A stretch of DNA of 64,000 nt from CADEEN01 sp963751775 (GCA_963751775.1 CAVVVW010000028.1:1-64000), one strand, 5' to 3'; counted from the stretch's first letter, positions 1-9,474 are shown. The notes: a model not told the origin generated them from the letters alone. Made by a program: numbers and translations.

Positions 1-2
1 CG

Positions 3-337
3 GGCCGCCGCGCGCGCACGGCACGGGTGCTGAAGGGTGCCGGACTCAAGCTCTTCGTCTGGCGCGAGGATGCGATTCCGACACCGGCGGCGGCGCGCGA
101 GCAGATTACCGTGATCACGGGCGTGCCTGAGCCGACGCCGGCGTCGACGGCTGGCGGTACGCCCAAGGCGCCACAGCCGGCTGGCACGACCAATGGCAAG
201 ATTCCGGTACCCGAGATCCTGGCCGAGACAGTCGACGACGAACCGCGCCGCGAGCCCCGCCGTCAACTTGGTTCGACGACCTCGACAGTGGCCCGGTGCC
301 GCTCGACCCGGTGCGCAAGAGGCGGCCCGGCGCCTGA
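3..337 (+). CDS. C-terminal part of an unidentified protein, truncated by window start, probable frameshift
   Basis: The frame open from base 3 reads a short segment (RVLKGAGLKLFVWREDA) followed by a Pro/Ala/Thr-rich linker. The segment is reminiscent of the end of DUF2726-type nuclease-like domains, but that match is weak and from memory. Near base 250 the coding character seems to move to another frame, which reads a natural-looking acidic/basic tail (WFDDLDSGPVPLDPVRKRRPGA) and stops at 335-337. The original frame instead runs on to a stop at 356, overlapping ftsY. A one-base indel is the simplest explanation. It converges with ftsY. Function is not assigned. Confidence 0.35.
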
Positions 338-348
338 ATGCGCGACCC

Positions 349-1335
349 TCAGTTGAGCAGAGCCTGCGCGAATTCGTGCGCATCGAAGGTTTCGAGGTCT
401 TCCAGCTTTTCGCCGACGCCGATGAAGTAAACCGGCACCGCGCCCGCGGGCCGCTCGCGCCCCCATAGGGCAATCGCCGCCAGCACACCGCCCTTGGCGG
501 TCCCGTCGAGCTTGGTCACCATCAAGCCGGTCAATTGCAGTGCGTCGTCAAAGGCCTTGACCTGCGCCAGCGCGTTCTGGCCAGTGTTGCCATCGACCAC
601 CAGCAGTACCTCGTGGGGAGCGCCGGGCTGAGCCTTGGCGATCGTGCGCTTGATCTTGCGCAGTTCTTCCATCAGGTGCAATTGCGTCGGCAGGCGCCCT
701 GCCGTGTCGGCAATCACCACGTCGCAGCCGCGCGCGCGGCCGGCAGCCACGGCGTCAAAGCTCACCGAGGCCGGATCGCCGCCTTCCTGACTGACGATAT
801 CGACCTGGTTGCGATCGGCCCAGGTCGCGAGTTGCTCGCGCGCGGCAGCGCGAAAGGTGTCGGCCGCGGCCAACAGCACCTTCTGCTTGGCCTCGGCCAA
901 TCGGCGCGTCAGCTTGCCGATGCTGGTCGTCTTGCCGGCGCCGTTGACACCCACCACCATCATCACCGTCGGCGTCGCCAGGCCCAATTCGAGCGGGCGT
1001 TGCAGCGGCGCGAGCAACTCGGTCAGCGCCTGGGCCAGTTGAGCCTTTACGGCCAATGGCTCGGTGACCTGGTGTTCCTTGACCCTGCGCTTCAGGTCGG
1101 CCAACAGATACTCGGTGGCCTTGACGCCGGCGTCGGCCGTCAGCAATGCCGCCTCGAGTTCTTCGAACAATGCGTCGTCGACGCGCGTGCCGGCAAAGAC
1201 CTGCACGATGCTCGAGGCGGTCTTGCGCAGGCCCGCGCGCAAATGCGCCAGCCACTGCGTGCGCGGCATTCCATGGTCGCCAATGGGCGCGACCATCGGC
1301 TCGGCCACGGTCTTCTTCTTCAGGAAACTGAACAT
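349..1335 (-). CDS. ftsY: Signal recognition particle receptor FtsY
   Basis: SRP receptor GTPase that docks ribosome-nascent chain-SRP complexes at the inner membrane near SecYEG. It has 328 residues: a short basic N-terminus (MFSFLKKK), an N domain to about residue 115, then the G domain. Visible motifs are the P-loop GVNGAGKTTS, DTFRAAAREQL (G2 insertion box), DTAGR (G3) and TKLDG (G4). The long acidic A domain of E. coli FtsY is missing, as is common in shorter proteobacterial FtsY proteins. It converges on the 5' partial gene and lies back to back with the tRNA-Met gene. The frame is intact. Confidence 0.97.
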   Translation of the reverse strand: MFSFLKKKTVAEPMVAPIGDHGMPRTQWLAHLRAGLRKTASSIVQVFAGTRVDDALFEELEAALLTADAGVKATEYLLADLKRRVKEHQVTEPLAVKAQLAQALTELLAPLQRPLELGLATPTVMMVVGVNGAGKTTSIGKLTRRLAEAKQKVLLAAADTFRAAAREQLATWADRNQVDIVSQEGGDPASVSFDAVAAGRARGCDVVIADTAGRLPTQLHLMEELRKIKRTIAKAQPGAPHEVLLVVDGNTGQNALAQVKAFDDALQLTGLMVTKLDGTAKGGVLAAIALWGRERPAGAVPVYFIGVGEKLEDLETFDAHEFAQALLN

Positions 1336-1392
1336 CGGAATGGAGCGGCGCCGACGCCCCAGGACGGGTCTGTCCGAGGCGCACCGGGCCCC

Positions 1393-1398
1393 TATAAT
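1393..1398 (+). promoter_or_regulatory. -10 hexamer of the tRNA-Met promoter
   Basis: A perfect TATAAT lies 10 bases before the first base of the tRNA, the spacing expected for transcription starting a few bases upstream of the mature 5' end. No convincing -35 hexamer is seen 16-18 bases further up. Confidence 0.55.
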
Positions 1399-1408
1399 TG
1401 CGGGCTCA

Positions 1409-1485
<77 letters not shown>

Positions 1486-1576
1486 CAAATCACGCAGTCC
1501 GGGCCTTGACGCTGGGGCTGTGATTCGTCGTGATGCGGTATCGTCACCGCATCTCCACAGCCCCTGGATCCACACC

Positions 1577-1951
1577 ATGCTCCGCTGTGTCTTGGCCCTG
1601 TTGATTGCGCTTGCCGCTGCGGTACCTGCCCACGCCCAGCGGGTGTTTCAGGCCGATGCGCTGCGCGGTGAGGTGGTCTTGACGGCGCCACCCGAGGCAC
1701 TGCTGAACGGCGTGCCGATCCGGCTGGCACCCGGTGCGCGCATCCGCAACCGATCGAACATGATCCAGTTGTCGGGGTCCCTGCTGAGCCAGAAACTGCT
1801 CGTGAACTACACGCTCGATCCGGCGGGCGAGTTGCTCGACGTGTGGATCCTGACCGATGCCGAGCTGGCCAAGAATCCGTGGCCGACGACGCGCGAGCAG
1901 GCACTGGCCTGGGTCTTCGATTCGGCGTTGCAGCGCTGGAGCCGACCATGA
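1577..1951 (+). CDS. Secreted hypothetical protein upstream of miaB
   Basis: A 124-residue protein starting at the ATG that opens a classic signal peptide (MLRCVLALLIALAAAVPAHA, cleavage after AHA). The mature part is small and basic-neutral, with an RGEVVLTAPPEALLNG stretch and a C-terminal part containing WPTTREQALAW. I recall proteins of this kind next to miaB in Burkholderiales but know no function. Its TGA overlaps the miaB start (ATGATG), suggesting translational coupling. An upstream in-frame ATG at 1520 would add a non-signal-like leader and is less likely. Confidence 0.8.
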   Translation: MLRCVLALLIALAAAVPAHAQRVFQADALRGEVVLTAPPEALLNGVPIRLAPGARIRNRSNMIQLSGSLLSQKLLVNYTLDPAGELLDVWILTDAELAKNPWPTTREQALAWVFDSALQRWSRP

Positions 1952-3303
1952 TGCCGGCAACCAAGAAGGTCTTCATCAAGACCTTTGGCTGCCAGATGAA
2001 CGAATACGATTCGGACAAGATGGCCGACGTGCTACGCGCGGCCGGCGGCTACGAACCAACCAGTGACATCGACCAAGCCGACCTGGTCTTGTTCAACACC
2101 TGTTCGGTGCGCGAAAAGGCGCAGGAAAAGGTGTTCTCCGATCTCGGGCGGGTCAAGCACCTGAAAGCCAAAGGCGTGCTGATCGGCGTCGGCGGCTGCG
2201 TCGCAAGCCAGGAAGGCGCGGCAATCATCGACCGCGCTCCCTATGTCGACATGGTCTTCGGCCCGCAGACATTGCACCGCCTGCCGCAGATGATCGCGGA
2301 CCGCAGGGCGCAGAACCGGCCACAGGTCGACATCAGCTTCCCCGAGATCGAGAAGTTCGACCACCTGCCGCCGGCCCGCGTGGACGGCGCCGCTGCCTTC
2401 GTCTCGATCATGGAGGGTTGCTCGAAATACTGTTCCTATTGCGTGGTGCCCTACACACGCGGCGAGGAGGTCAGCCGCCCGCTGGACGATGTGCTGACGG
2501 AAATTGCGAGTCTGGCCGACCAGGGCGTCAAGGAAGTGACGCTGCTCGGGCAGAACGTCAATGCCTACCGCGGCGCGATGGGCAAGTCTGGCGAGATCGC
2601 CGACTTCGCACTGCTGCTCGGCTGCGTGCACGAGATTCCCGGCATTGCGCGCATGCGCTACACCACCAGCCACCCCAACGAATTCACGACCCGCTTGATC
2701 GAGGCCTACGGCAGGCTGCCAAAACTGGTCAACCACCTGCACCTGCCAGTGCAGCATGGCAGCGACCGCATCCTGGCCGCCATGAAGCGCGGCTACACCG
2801 CAATGCAATACAAGAGTACGGTGAGAAAGTTGCGCGCGGTGCGGCCCGGGATCAGCTTGTCGAGCGACTTCATCGTCGGCTTCCCGGGCGAGTCCGATGA
2901 CGACTTCGCGAGAACAATGACGTTGATAGATGAAGTCGGATTCGACGGTTCCTTTTCGTTCATCTTTAGCCCGCGCCCCGGTACACCTGCCGCCACGCTC
3001 GCCGACACCACGCCGCAGGCCCGCAAGCTCGAGCGCTTGCGAACACTGCAGGCCCGCATCGAAGAACAGTCGCGTGCGATCAGCGCAGCGCGCGTCGGGA
3101 CGCGACAGTGGGTCCTGGTCGAAGGGCCGTCGCGCAAGGACGCCAACGAGCTGATGGGGCGCACCGAGTGCAACCGCATCGTCAATTTCAACGGTTCCCC
3201 GCGCCTGATCGGGCAGATGGTGGACATGGTCATTACTGAGGCGTTCCCGCACTCGCTGCGCGGAGAGGTGCCAATGGCCGAGGGTCAGGTCCTCGCCGCC
3301 TGA
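1948..3303 (+). CDS. miaB: tRNA-2-methylthio-N6-dimethylallyladenosine synthase MiaB
   Basis: Radical-SAM methylthiotransferase that converts i6A37 to ms2i6A37 in tRNAs reading U-starting codons. It is 451 residues, the usual length. The N-terminal UPF0004 domain carries conserved Cys in TFGCQMNEYDS, NTCSVREKA and GGCVASQ, which hold the auxiliary [4Fe-4S] cluster. The radical SAM CxxxCxxC is CSKYCSYC. A C-terminal TRAM domain ends at about residue 445. The start is one of two tandem ATGs (1948 or 1951) overlapping the preceding stop. Confidence 0.97.
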   Translation: MMPATKKVFIKTFGCQMNEYDSDKMADVLRAAGGYEPTSDIDQADLVLFNTCSVREKAQEKVFSDLGRVKHLKAKGVLIGVGGCVASQEGAAIIDRAPYVDMVFGPQTLHRLPQMIADRRAQNRPQVDISFPEIEKFDHLPPARVDGAAAFVSIMEGCSKYCSYCVVPYTRGEEVSRPLDDVLTEIASLADQGVKEVTLLGQNVNAYRGAMGKSGEIADFALLLGCVHEIPGIARMRYTTSHPNEFTTRLIEAYGRLPKLVNHLHLPVQHGSDRILAAMKRGYTAMQYKSTVRKLRAVRPGISLSSDFIVGFPGESDDDFARTMTLIDEVGFDGSFSFIFSPRPGTPAATLADTTPQARKLERLRTLQARIEEQSRAISAARVGTRQWVLVEGPSRKDANELMGRTECNRIVNFNGSPRLIGQMVDMVITEAFPHSLRGEVPMAEGQVLAA

Positions 3304-3354
3304 CCAGTGCCGGACGTGGCGGCCAGGGCAGTGCCCGCCGTCACCGCACTCACG

Positions 3355-3630
3355 TCAGCGTCGCAAGAATCCCACCCACCACAGGGCCAGTGCAGTGGCC
3401 AGAACCAAGATGGCATAGGTCGCCATCTTGCCGTCGCGCCCGAAGACCAAGAGCCCGCCGACAAGGGCTGTCGCACCCGCGCCGGAGCCCCACAGCGCCA
3501 ATTGCCGCCAGGACACCGCCGCCAGTTCGCGCCGCCATACCAGCTTGGCCAGGAGCGCGGTGCCCAGCGCCACGCCCACCGCCGGTGCGAAGAAATTGAG
3601 CAAATGCCAGAGCGCGTCGAGCGGTCCCAT
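3355..3630 (-). CDS. Small inner-membrane hypothetical protein
   Basis: A 91-residue protein with three predicted transmembrane helices: around residues 8-27 (LLNFFAPAVGVALGTALLA), 40-60 (ALWGSGAGATALVGGLLVFG) and 66-86 (MATYAILVLATALALWW). It ends in positively charged LRR. The chosen ATG begins just before the first helix; longer in-frame starts would put non-hydrophobic sequence over the hemA promoter region. It lies between miaB and hemA and is divergent from hemA. Function unknown. Confidence 0.7.
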   Translation of the reverse strand: MGPLDALWHLLNFFAPAVGVALGTALLAKLVWRRELAAVSWRQLALWGSGAGATALVGGLLVFGRDGKMATYAILVLATALALWWVGFLRR

Positions 3631-3675
3631 GCGGGCGGCCAAGCTGTAAGTGGGATCGGATTCTAGAATCCGCCC

Positions 3676-5031
3676 ATGGCAGTGCTGACCCTGGGCCTCA
3701 ATCACACGACCGCACCACTCGACGTGCGCGGCCGGTTTGCCTTCGCGCCCAACGAGTTGCAGGCGCCGCTGCGCGCGCTCACCGAGCAGTTGGCGCGATC
3801 AGCCCCGGAAGCCGCCCTGCTGTCGACCTGCAACCGCACCGAGCTTTACCTGGCGGTGGAGGCGCACGATGTGCGCGACCTGGTGCAGCCGGCCACCGAG
3901 TGGCTGGCCGCGCAGGGCGGAGTCGGTGCGAGCCAGTTCGGCGCCTATACGTACACGGCCGAAAATCGCGCTGCGGCGCGACATGCTTTTCGTGTCGCCG
4001 CCGGACTGGATTCGATGGTGCTGGGTGAACCGCAGATTCTTGGCCAGATGAAACAGGCGGTACGCGAAGCCGACGAGGCCGGTACGCTCGGCACCACGCT
4101 TCACCAGCTGTTTCAGCGTTCGTTTGCGGTGGCCAAGGAGGTGCGCACCAGCACGGAGATCGGCGCCCATTCGGTCAGCATGGCCGCTGCGGCGGTGCGC
4201 CTTGCCTCGCAATTGTTCGAGGATTTGAGCGAGCAGCGCGTGCTGTTCGTCGGCGCCGGCGAAATGATCGAATTGGTGGCCACGCACTTTGCGGCACGCC
4301 AGCCCAAGGCGATGGCACTGGCCAATCGAACGCTCGAGCGAGGCGAGGCATTGGCCGCGCGCTTCGGTGGCCAGGCGATGCGGCTGGCGGAATTGCCCGA
4401 GCGACTGCACGGCTTCGATATCGTGGTGTCCTGCACCGCGAGTTCATTGCCGATCATCGGGCTGGGTGCTGTCGAGCGTGCGCTCAAGCAACGCCGGCGG
4501 CGACCGATGTTCATGGTCGACCTGGCCGTACCGCGCGACATCGAGCCCGAAGTTGCGCAACTCGCCGACGTGTATCTGTACACGCTCGACGATCTGTCCG
4601 CGCTCGTGCAGACTGCCGGCGAAAAGCGCCAGGCCGCGGTTGAACAGGCCGAAGCCATCATCGACGCAGGCGTGCAAAGCTTTGCCCATTGGCTCGACCA
4701 GCGCGCCAGCGTGCCGCTGATTCAGGCCCTCAACCGACAGGCCGAGGTCTGGCGCGACGGCGAATTGGCGCGTGCGCGCAAGTTGCTGGCGCGCGGTGAA
4801 AGCGCCCAGGATGTGCTGGACACCTTGGCGCGCGGCCTGACGCAGAAGATGTTGCACGGCGCGTATGCCGAGCTCAATGCCGCCGATGCCGCCCAACGTG
4901 AACTCGTGGCCGACGCAGTGGCGCGGCTGTTCCTGCGCCGGTCGCCCGACTCGCCGGCCCTGTCGCGCCAGCCGCGCCCGGCTGACGCAGCAGACGGCGA
5001 CGAGGCAGTCGGACCCGACTCACGCCACTAG
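3676..5031 (+). CDS. hemA: Glutamyl-tRNA reductase HemA
   Basis: NADPH-dependent reduction of glutamyl-tRNA(Glu) to glutamate-1-semialdehyde, the first committed step of the C5 tetrapyrrole pathway. It has 451 residues. The N-terminal catalytic domain contains LLSTCNRTELY with the nucleophilic Cys at about residue 52 and the LDSMVLGEPQILGQ signature. The NADPH domain starts near LFVGAGEM (about residue 193), and a helical dimerization domain follows. Demand for heme is high in this window, with about 40 c-heme sites plus d1 and a-type hemes. It is followed by prfA and prmC, the order seen in many proteobacteria. Confidence 0.97.
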   Translation: MAVLTLGLNHTTAPLDVRGRFAFAPNELQAPLRALTEQLARSAPEAALLSTCNRTELYLAVEAHDVRDLVQPATEWLAAQGGVGASQFGAYTYTAENRAAARHAFRVAAGLDSMVLGEPQILGQMKQAVREADEAGTLGTTLHQLFQRSFAVAKEVRTSTEIGAHSVSMAAAAVRLASQLFEDLSEQRVLFVGAGEMIELVATHFAARQPKAMALANRTLERGEALAARFGGQAMRLAELPERLHGFDIVVSCTASSLPIIGLGAVERALKQRRRRPMFMVDLAVPRDIEPEVAQLADVYLYTLDDLSALVQTAGEKRQAAVEQAEAIIDAGVQSFAHWLDQRASVPLIQALNRQAEVWRDGELARARKLLARGESAQDVLDTLARGLTQKMLHGAYAELNAADAAQRELVADAVARLFLRRSPDSPALSRQPRPADAADGDEAVGPDSRH

Positions 5032-5101
5032 CGCCGCGCACCCGCCCGTGCCAGAGCGCTCTGCGTGACGCTCTCCCCTCCGCTTCACGATCACACCGCC
5101 G

Positions 5102-6217
5102 ATGAACGACTCCTTGCGTCAGCAGTTCGAGCGCCTGGCCATGCGCTTGGCAGAGCTCGACGCCAACCTCGCCGATCCCAAGGTCAGCGCGGACATCAAG
5201 CGCTTTCGCGCGCTGGCTCGCGAACAGGCCGAGGCCAGCAACCTGGTCACGCTGTTCCGGCGCTACCAGCAGCGCGAAACCGACCTGGCCGCCGCCGGGC
5301 AAATGCTGGCCGACGAGACCGTCGTCGGTGACAGTGAAATGGCCGCGATGGCGCGCGAGGAAGCCAGTGCCGCGCAAGCCGATATCGAGCGTCTGTACAC
5401 GGAATTGCAGAGCGCGCTCTTGCCGCGCGATCCGGACGACGCGCGCAATGCGTTCATCGAGATCCGCGCCGGCACAGGCGGCGATGAGTCCGCGCTCTTT
5501 GCGGGCGAACTGGCGCGCATGTACCTGCGCTGGTGTGAACGGCAGGGACTGACCGCCGAGATCATGAGCGAGAGCACGGCCGAGCTCGGCGGGTACAAGG
5601 AGGTCGTGCTTCGCGTCGCGGGCGAACAGGTTTATGGCCGCCTGCGCTTCGAGTCCGGCGGCCACCGTGTCCAGCGTATCCCGGTGACAGAAAGCCAGGG
5701 CCGCGTCCATACCAGCGCCTGTACCGTGGCCGTGATGGCCGAACCCGACGAAGCCGACGCGGTGCAGATCAACCCCGCCGACTTGCGCATCGACACCTTC
5801 CGCGCCAGCGGTGCAGGTGGTCAGCACGTCAACAAGACCGACAGTGCGATCCGCATCACGCACTTGCCAACTGGCATCGTTGCCGAGTGCCAGGACGATC
5901 GCTCCCAGCATCGCAACAAGGCCAAGGCAATGGCCGTATTGCTGGCGCGATTGCGAGACAAGGAAGAGAGCGAGCGCGCGGCAAAGCAAGCTGCGACGCG
6001 CAAGAGCCTGATTGGTAGTGGCGATCGCTCCGATCGCATCCGGACCTACAACTTTCCACAGGGCAGGCTCACAGACCACCGCATCAACCTGACGCTCTAC
6101 AGGCTCGGGGCGATCATGGATGGCGATCTCGACGACGTGCTCGCGGCCCTGCGGGCGGCACGTGCGGCCGAGCAACTGGCCGCGCTGGAGAGCGGCGAAG
6201 GCGCTCGGCGTGCTTGA
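5102..6217 (+). CDS. prfA: Peptide chain release factor 1
   Basis: RF1 recognises UAA and UAG in the ribosomal A site and triggers peptidyl-tRNA hydrolysis. It is 371 residues, slightly longer than E. coli RF1 because of a C-terminal Ala-rich tail. The codon-reading PVT tripeptide (in RIPVTESQGR) and the catalytic GGQ (GAGGQHVNKT, about residue 240) are both present. The ATG sits about 70 bases after hemA. The 3' end overlaps the prmC start by 8 bases, fitting the functional link, since PrmC methylates the GGQ glutamine. Confidence 0.97.
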   Translation: MNDSLRQQFERLAMRLAELDANLADPKVSADIKRFRALAREQAEASNLVTLFRRYQQRETDLAAAGQMLADETVVGDSEMAAMAREEASAAQADIERLYTELQSALLPRDPDDARNAFIEIRAGTGGDESALFAGELARMYLRWCERQGLTAEIMSESTAELGGYKEVVLRVAGEQVYGRLRFESGGHRVQRIPVTESQGRVHTSACTVAVMAEPDEADAVQINPADLRIDTFRASGAGGQHVNKTDSAIRITHLPTGIVAECQDDRSQHRNKAKAMAVLLARLRDKEESERAAKQAATRKSLIGSGDRSDRIRTYNFPQGRLTDHRINLTLYRLGAIMDGDLDDVLAALRAARAAEQLAALESGEGARRA

Positions 6218-7052
6218 GCTGGCGACGATCGCCCACGCATTGGTCCACGCCCGCGCATTGGGCGTCGATCGACTCGACGCGCAGTTGCTGCTGGCGCATC
6301 AGCTTGGCCGTTCGCGGGCCTGGTTGCTGGCCCATGACGATGCGACGTTGACCGGCGCTGACTGCGACGCCCTGCACGCGCTGCTGGCGCGCCGTGTGGC
6401 GGGCGAGCCGTTGGCTTATCTGGTCGGCCAGCGCGAATTCCACGGCCTTGCGCTGCGCGTCACGCGCGACGTGCTGGTGCCAAGGCCCGAGACGGAGACG
6501 CTCGTCGACTGGGCACTCGAGTTGCTGGCAGGCGTCGATGCCCCGCGCGTCGCTGACCTGGGCACCGGCAGCGGCGCCATCGCATTGGCGCTCAAACATG
6601 CCTGGCCGGGTGCGCAGGTTCACGCCAGCGACGCCAGCGCCGCCGCGCTTGCGGTGGCACGCGACAACGGCCTGCGGCTCGGCATTTCCGTTGCCTGGCA
6701 TCTGGGGGACTGGTGGCACGCGCTGGGCGGTACGGACCCATTCGACTTGGTGGTGGCCAACCCGCCCTACATCGCGGCAGGTGACCCGCACCTTCGTGCG
6801 CTGCGCTACGAGCCGCACGAGGCGCTCGTTGCACGGGGCGACAATGGCCTGGCCGACATCGAGCGGATCGTCAATGGCGCCCCTGGCCACCTGAACGCGG
6901 GGGCCTGGCTGTTGCTCGAACACGGCTTCGATCAGGCCGACGCGGTGTGCGAACACCTGCGGCATGTGGGCTTCGGGTCGGTAACAACCCGGCTCGACTT
7001 GGCCGGGCAGCCGCGCGCCAGCGGCGGCAGGCGGGGTGGTCCACGCGATTGA
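6210..7052 (+). CDS. prmC: Release factor glutamine methyltransferase PrmC
   Basis: SAM-dependent N5-methylation of the GGQ glutamine of RF1 and RF2. The chosen GTG start at 6210 overlaps the end of prfA and gives a 280-residue protein beginning VLELATIAHAL, as expected. An in-frame ATG far upstream lies inside prfA and is implausible. The SAM-binding motif DLGTGSGAIAL and the catalytic ANPPYIA motif (about residue 180) are clear, with the helical N-terminal substrate-binding domain before them. Confidence 0.95.
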   Translation: MLELATIAHALVHARALGVDRLDAQLLLAHQLGRSRAWLLAHDDATLTGADCDALHALLARRVAGEPLAYLVGQREFHGLALRVTRDVLVPRPETETLVDWALELLAGVDAPRVADLGTGSGAIALALKHAWPGAQVHASDASAAALAVARDNGLRLGISVAWHLGDWWHALGGTDPFDLVVANPPYIAAGDPHLRALRYEPHEALVARGDNGLADIERIVNGAPGHLNAGAWLLLEHGFDQADAVCEHLRHVGFGSVTTRLDLAGQPRASGGRRGGPRD

Positions 7053-7224
7053 CGTGCCGCGGCAACATCCGCTAGTCCTTCGTCACGAAAGTGGCATTCC
7101 TGCACACCCATGACGCTGCACGGCGACGGATGGCGGGCGTAGCATGGTCGACAGCGCGTCTTGCGACGTCGTGCCCCAAGTCACGCGATCGGTCGATGGT
7201 CGCAGTAGAGCCAAGGAGGCCGCG

Positions 7225-7848
7225 ATGAGCACTGCAAAGATCTCTCATTGGGGTTGGCTGGCCTGCCTGTTGGTCGCCACATCCGCGGCACAGGCACAAA
7301 GCGGCCTGCGCGTCGGCAATGACGCCGCAGTCCAAGAAGCATCGTGGCCGCGCTGGCAGGCGCGCTTCGGCCTGAATGCCACCACATCGCCAATCGATTC
7401 CAGCACGCGCTGGCAACTGAGCGCCGGACAGTTGCTGGGCGACTATTACTGGGGTGGATTGCGACCCGCGGGTGTCGGCCACAGTGGTGGCTTTCGGGCC
7501 ACCAGCGGGCTGCTTCTCGGACCCCGATCGCTTGCGTTGGGCACACCCGCCCTGGGCTTGCCCCAAGGGTCGGGCCTGACGCTTTCGCACAACCCGTGGC
7601 CGCTGCCCGGCTCTGGCATTGCACTGTCACCGGAATCGTGGTCGGCGCTGCCTTACGTCGCGGTGGGCTACAGCGGCATCTCATTGCGCGGCGGCTGGGG
7701 CTTCACGGCCGACCTAGGGCTGGTTGGAAACACAGGTGGCCTGCGCACATCGCGCGACGGCACCCTGGGCTCCCAGGGTGTCGACGAGTTGCTGCGCGAA
7801 CTGCGGCTCGTTCCCGTACTCCGAGTCGGCGCCGGGTACGCCTTCTAG
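7225..7848 (+). CDS. Secreted hypothetical protein, outer-membrane-like
   Basis: A 207-residue protein chosen to start at an ATG with a strong ribosome-binding site (AAGGAGG, 6 bases upstream). It begins with a signal peptide ending in SAAQAQ. The rest is rich in Gly, Leu, Ser and Trp with alternating hydrophobic stretches (YVAVGYSGISLRGGWGFTAD) and ends in ...VGAGYAF with a terminal Phe, typical of small outer-membrane beta-barrels. I do not recognise a family. The gene stands alone between prmC and grxD. Confidence 0.75.
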   Translation: MSTAKISHWGWLACLLVATSAAQAQSGLRVGNDAAVQEASWPRWQARFGLNATTSPIDSSTRWQLSAGQLLGDYYWGGLRPAGVGHSGGFRATSGLLLGPRSLALGTPALGLPQGSGLTLSHNPWPLPGSGIALSPESWSALPYVAVGYSGISLRGGWGFTADLGLVGNTGGLRTSRDGTLGSQGVDELLRELRLVPVLRVGAGYAF

Positions 7849-7953
7849 CTCATTGGGCCGGCACGGCCTGCGGGTTTGCCCCGCCAGACTGATGCAGTGG
7901 CCGGGATTGCCGTATAACCACGGTTTTCCCAGCCCGCCATCAGCGCACCGACC

Positions 7954-8268
7954 ATGCCAGACGTACAACAACGCATTGCCGACCTCGTCCAGCACAACCG
8001 TGTCGTGCTATTCATGAAGGGCACGGCCCAATTCCCAATGTGTGGATTTTCCGGCCGCGCGGTGCAGATCCTCAAGGCCTGCGGCGTGAACGACCTCAAG
8101 ACTGTCAATGTGCTCGAGGACGAAGGCATCCGGCAGGGCATCAAGGACTATGCCAACTGGCCGACGATCCCGCAGCTATACGTCAATGGTGAGTTCGTTG
8201 GCGGCTCGGACATCATGATGGAGATGTACCAGGCCGGCGAGCTGCAGCAGGTGCTCAGCCCCCAGTGA
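7954..8268 (+). CDS. grxD: Monothiol glutaredoxin Grx4 family
   Basis: A 104-residue CGFS-type glutaredoxin that binds a glutathione-ligated [2Fe-2S] cluster and works in Fe-S trafficking. The active-site motif is MCGFS with Cys at about residue 30. The glutathione-binding segments WPTIPQLYVNGEFVGG and DI follow. The stop overlaps the ubiX start by 4 bases (GTGA). Confidence 0.95.
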   Translation: MPDVQQRIADLVQHNRVVLFMKGTAQFPMCGFSGRAVQILKACGVNDLKTVNVLEDEGIRQGIKDYANWPTIPQLYVNGEFVGGSDIMMEMYQAGELQQVLSPQ

Positions 8269-8837
8269 GAGACGCGACATGCCGGCTGGTGGTCGGCGTC
8301 ACCGGCGCGAGCGGCGTCATTTACGGCGTACGGCTGCTCGAGAGGGCGCGCGCACTCGGCGTTCAAACGCACCTGGTGGCCACGCCCGCCGGCGTGCTCA
8401 ACGCCCACCACGAACTTGGATTGGACCGAGCGGCGCTAGAAGCGTTGGCAAGCAAGTCCTATTCGCCGGGGGATATCGGCGCCTGCGTCGCCAGTGGCAG
8501 CTTCGACGCCACGGCCATGGTCGTGGCGCCCTGCTCGATGAAAACACTGGCGGCAATTGCGCACGGCTTTGGCGACAACCTGCTGACGCGAGCCGCCGAC
8601 GTGGCATTGAAGGAGCGGCGCCGACTGGTGTTGATGGTGCGCGAGACACCGTTCAACCTGGCACACCTGCGCAACATGACCGCCGTCACCGAGATGGGCG
8701 CTATCGTCTTTCCGCCCTTGCCGGCCTTCTATCACCGACCTGAATCGATCGACGAAATGATCAACGACAGCATCGAACGTGTCCTGGCGTTGCTGGGAAT
8801 CGACACAGCTGTGCCAAAGGCTTGGCAGGGTTTGTAA
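8265..8837 (+). CDS. ubiX: Flavin prenyltransferase UbiX
   Basis: Makes prenylated FMN for UbiD-type decarboxylases in ubiquinone synthesis. It is 190 residues with the N-terminal flavoprotein fold (VVGVTGASGVIYGVRLLE), the APCSMKTLAAIAHG segment and the RETPFNLAHLRNM segment typical of the family. The start is GTG at 8265 inside the grxD stop; the nearby ATG at 8279 is out of frame. Confidence 0.95.
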   Translation: MRDATCRLVVGVTGASGVIYGVRLLERARALGVQTHLVATPAGVLNAHHELGLDRAALEALASKSYSPGDIGACVASGSFDATAMVVAPCSMKTLAAIAHGFGDNLLTRAADVALKERRRLVLMVRETPFNLAHLRNMTAVTEMGAIVFPPLPAFYHRPESIDEMINDSIERVLALLGIDTAVPKAWQGL

Positions 8838-8841
8838 CGAA

Positions 8842-9474
8842 TCATGCGTCGACCACCCACTGGCGCCGCGACGCCAGTACGGCGTTCGAATACTCGACAC
8901 GGCCGCGGCTGCCGTTGTAGCGCCCGAGCGCCATCACCATGTCGCCACGCTCGCGCTCGAGGTAGTGACGCAGGATCACGCAGCCAAATCGCAGATTGGT
9001 CTGCATGTGAAACAGCTTGGCGGTGTCGCCGTCGCCGATCTGGCGCGCCCAGAACGGCATGATCTGCATGTAGCCGCGCGCGCCCACGGTGCTGACCGCG
9101 TACTTGCGAAAGCCGCTTTCGACCTGGATCAGCCCGAGCACCAACGCCGGTTCGAGCCCGGCGCGTTTGGCCTCGTACCACAGCGTTGACAGGAACTCGA
9201 TGCGTGCGCGCGCTTCGCTCATTCGCTTCTTCAGCCGCTCGCTGACGGCACCGAGCCATCGCAGGTAGGCCAAGCGCTCCTCCATTTCGGTGAAGCTCGG
9301 CCGGGGTGGGGCGTCCGCCGCAATCGCCGCCGAAAGCGCCGAGCGCACGGAGTCGGCCAACGGCTCTTCGATCTGCGCGCCGGCCAGCGGCAGCCGGGGC
9401 AGCGCGCACGCCGCCACCGCGATCAGCGCCGTGCGCCGGTTGCTCAGGCAACCACCGGCGCCTGCCGCCGCCAT
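8842..9474 (-). CDS. Lytic transglycosylase (SLT domain), periplasmic
   Basis: Cleaves peptidoglycan glycosidic bonds to give 1,6-anhydro-muropeptides. It is 210 residues. An N-terminal signal (RRTALIAVAACALPRLPLAGA) precedes a helical linker and a C-terminal SLT domain with the catalytic Glu in GLIQVESGFRKYAVS and the GARGYMQIMPFW motif. It overlaps the 3' end of proS by about 30 bases on the same strand, so the start could lie somewhat downstream. It converges with ubiX with only 4 bases between stops. Confidence 0.9.
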   Translation of the reverse strand: MAAAGAGGCLSNRRTALIAVAACALPRLPLAGAQIEEPLADSVRSALSAAIAADAPPRPSFTEMEERLAYLRWLGAVSERLKKRMSEARARIEFLSTLWYEAKRAGLEPALVLGLIQVESGFRKYAVSTVGARGYMQIMPFWARQIGDGDTAKLFHMQTNLRFGCVILRHYLERERGDMVMALGRYNGSRGRVEYSNAVLASRRQWVVDA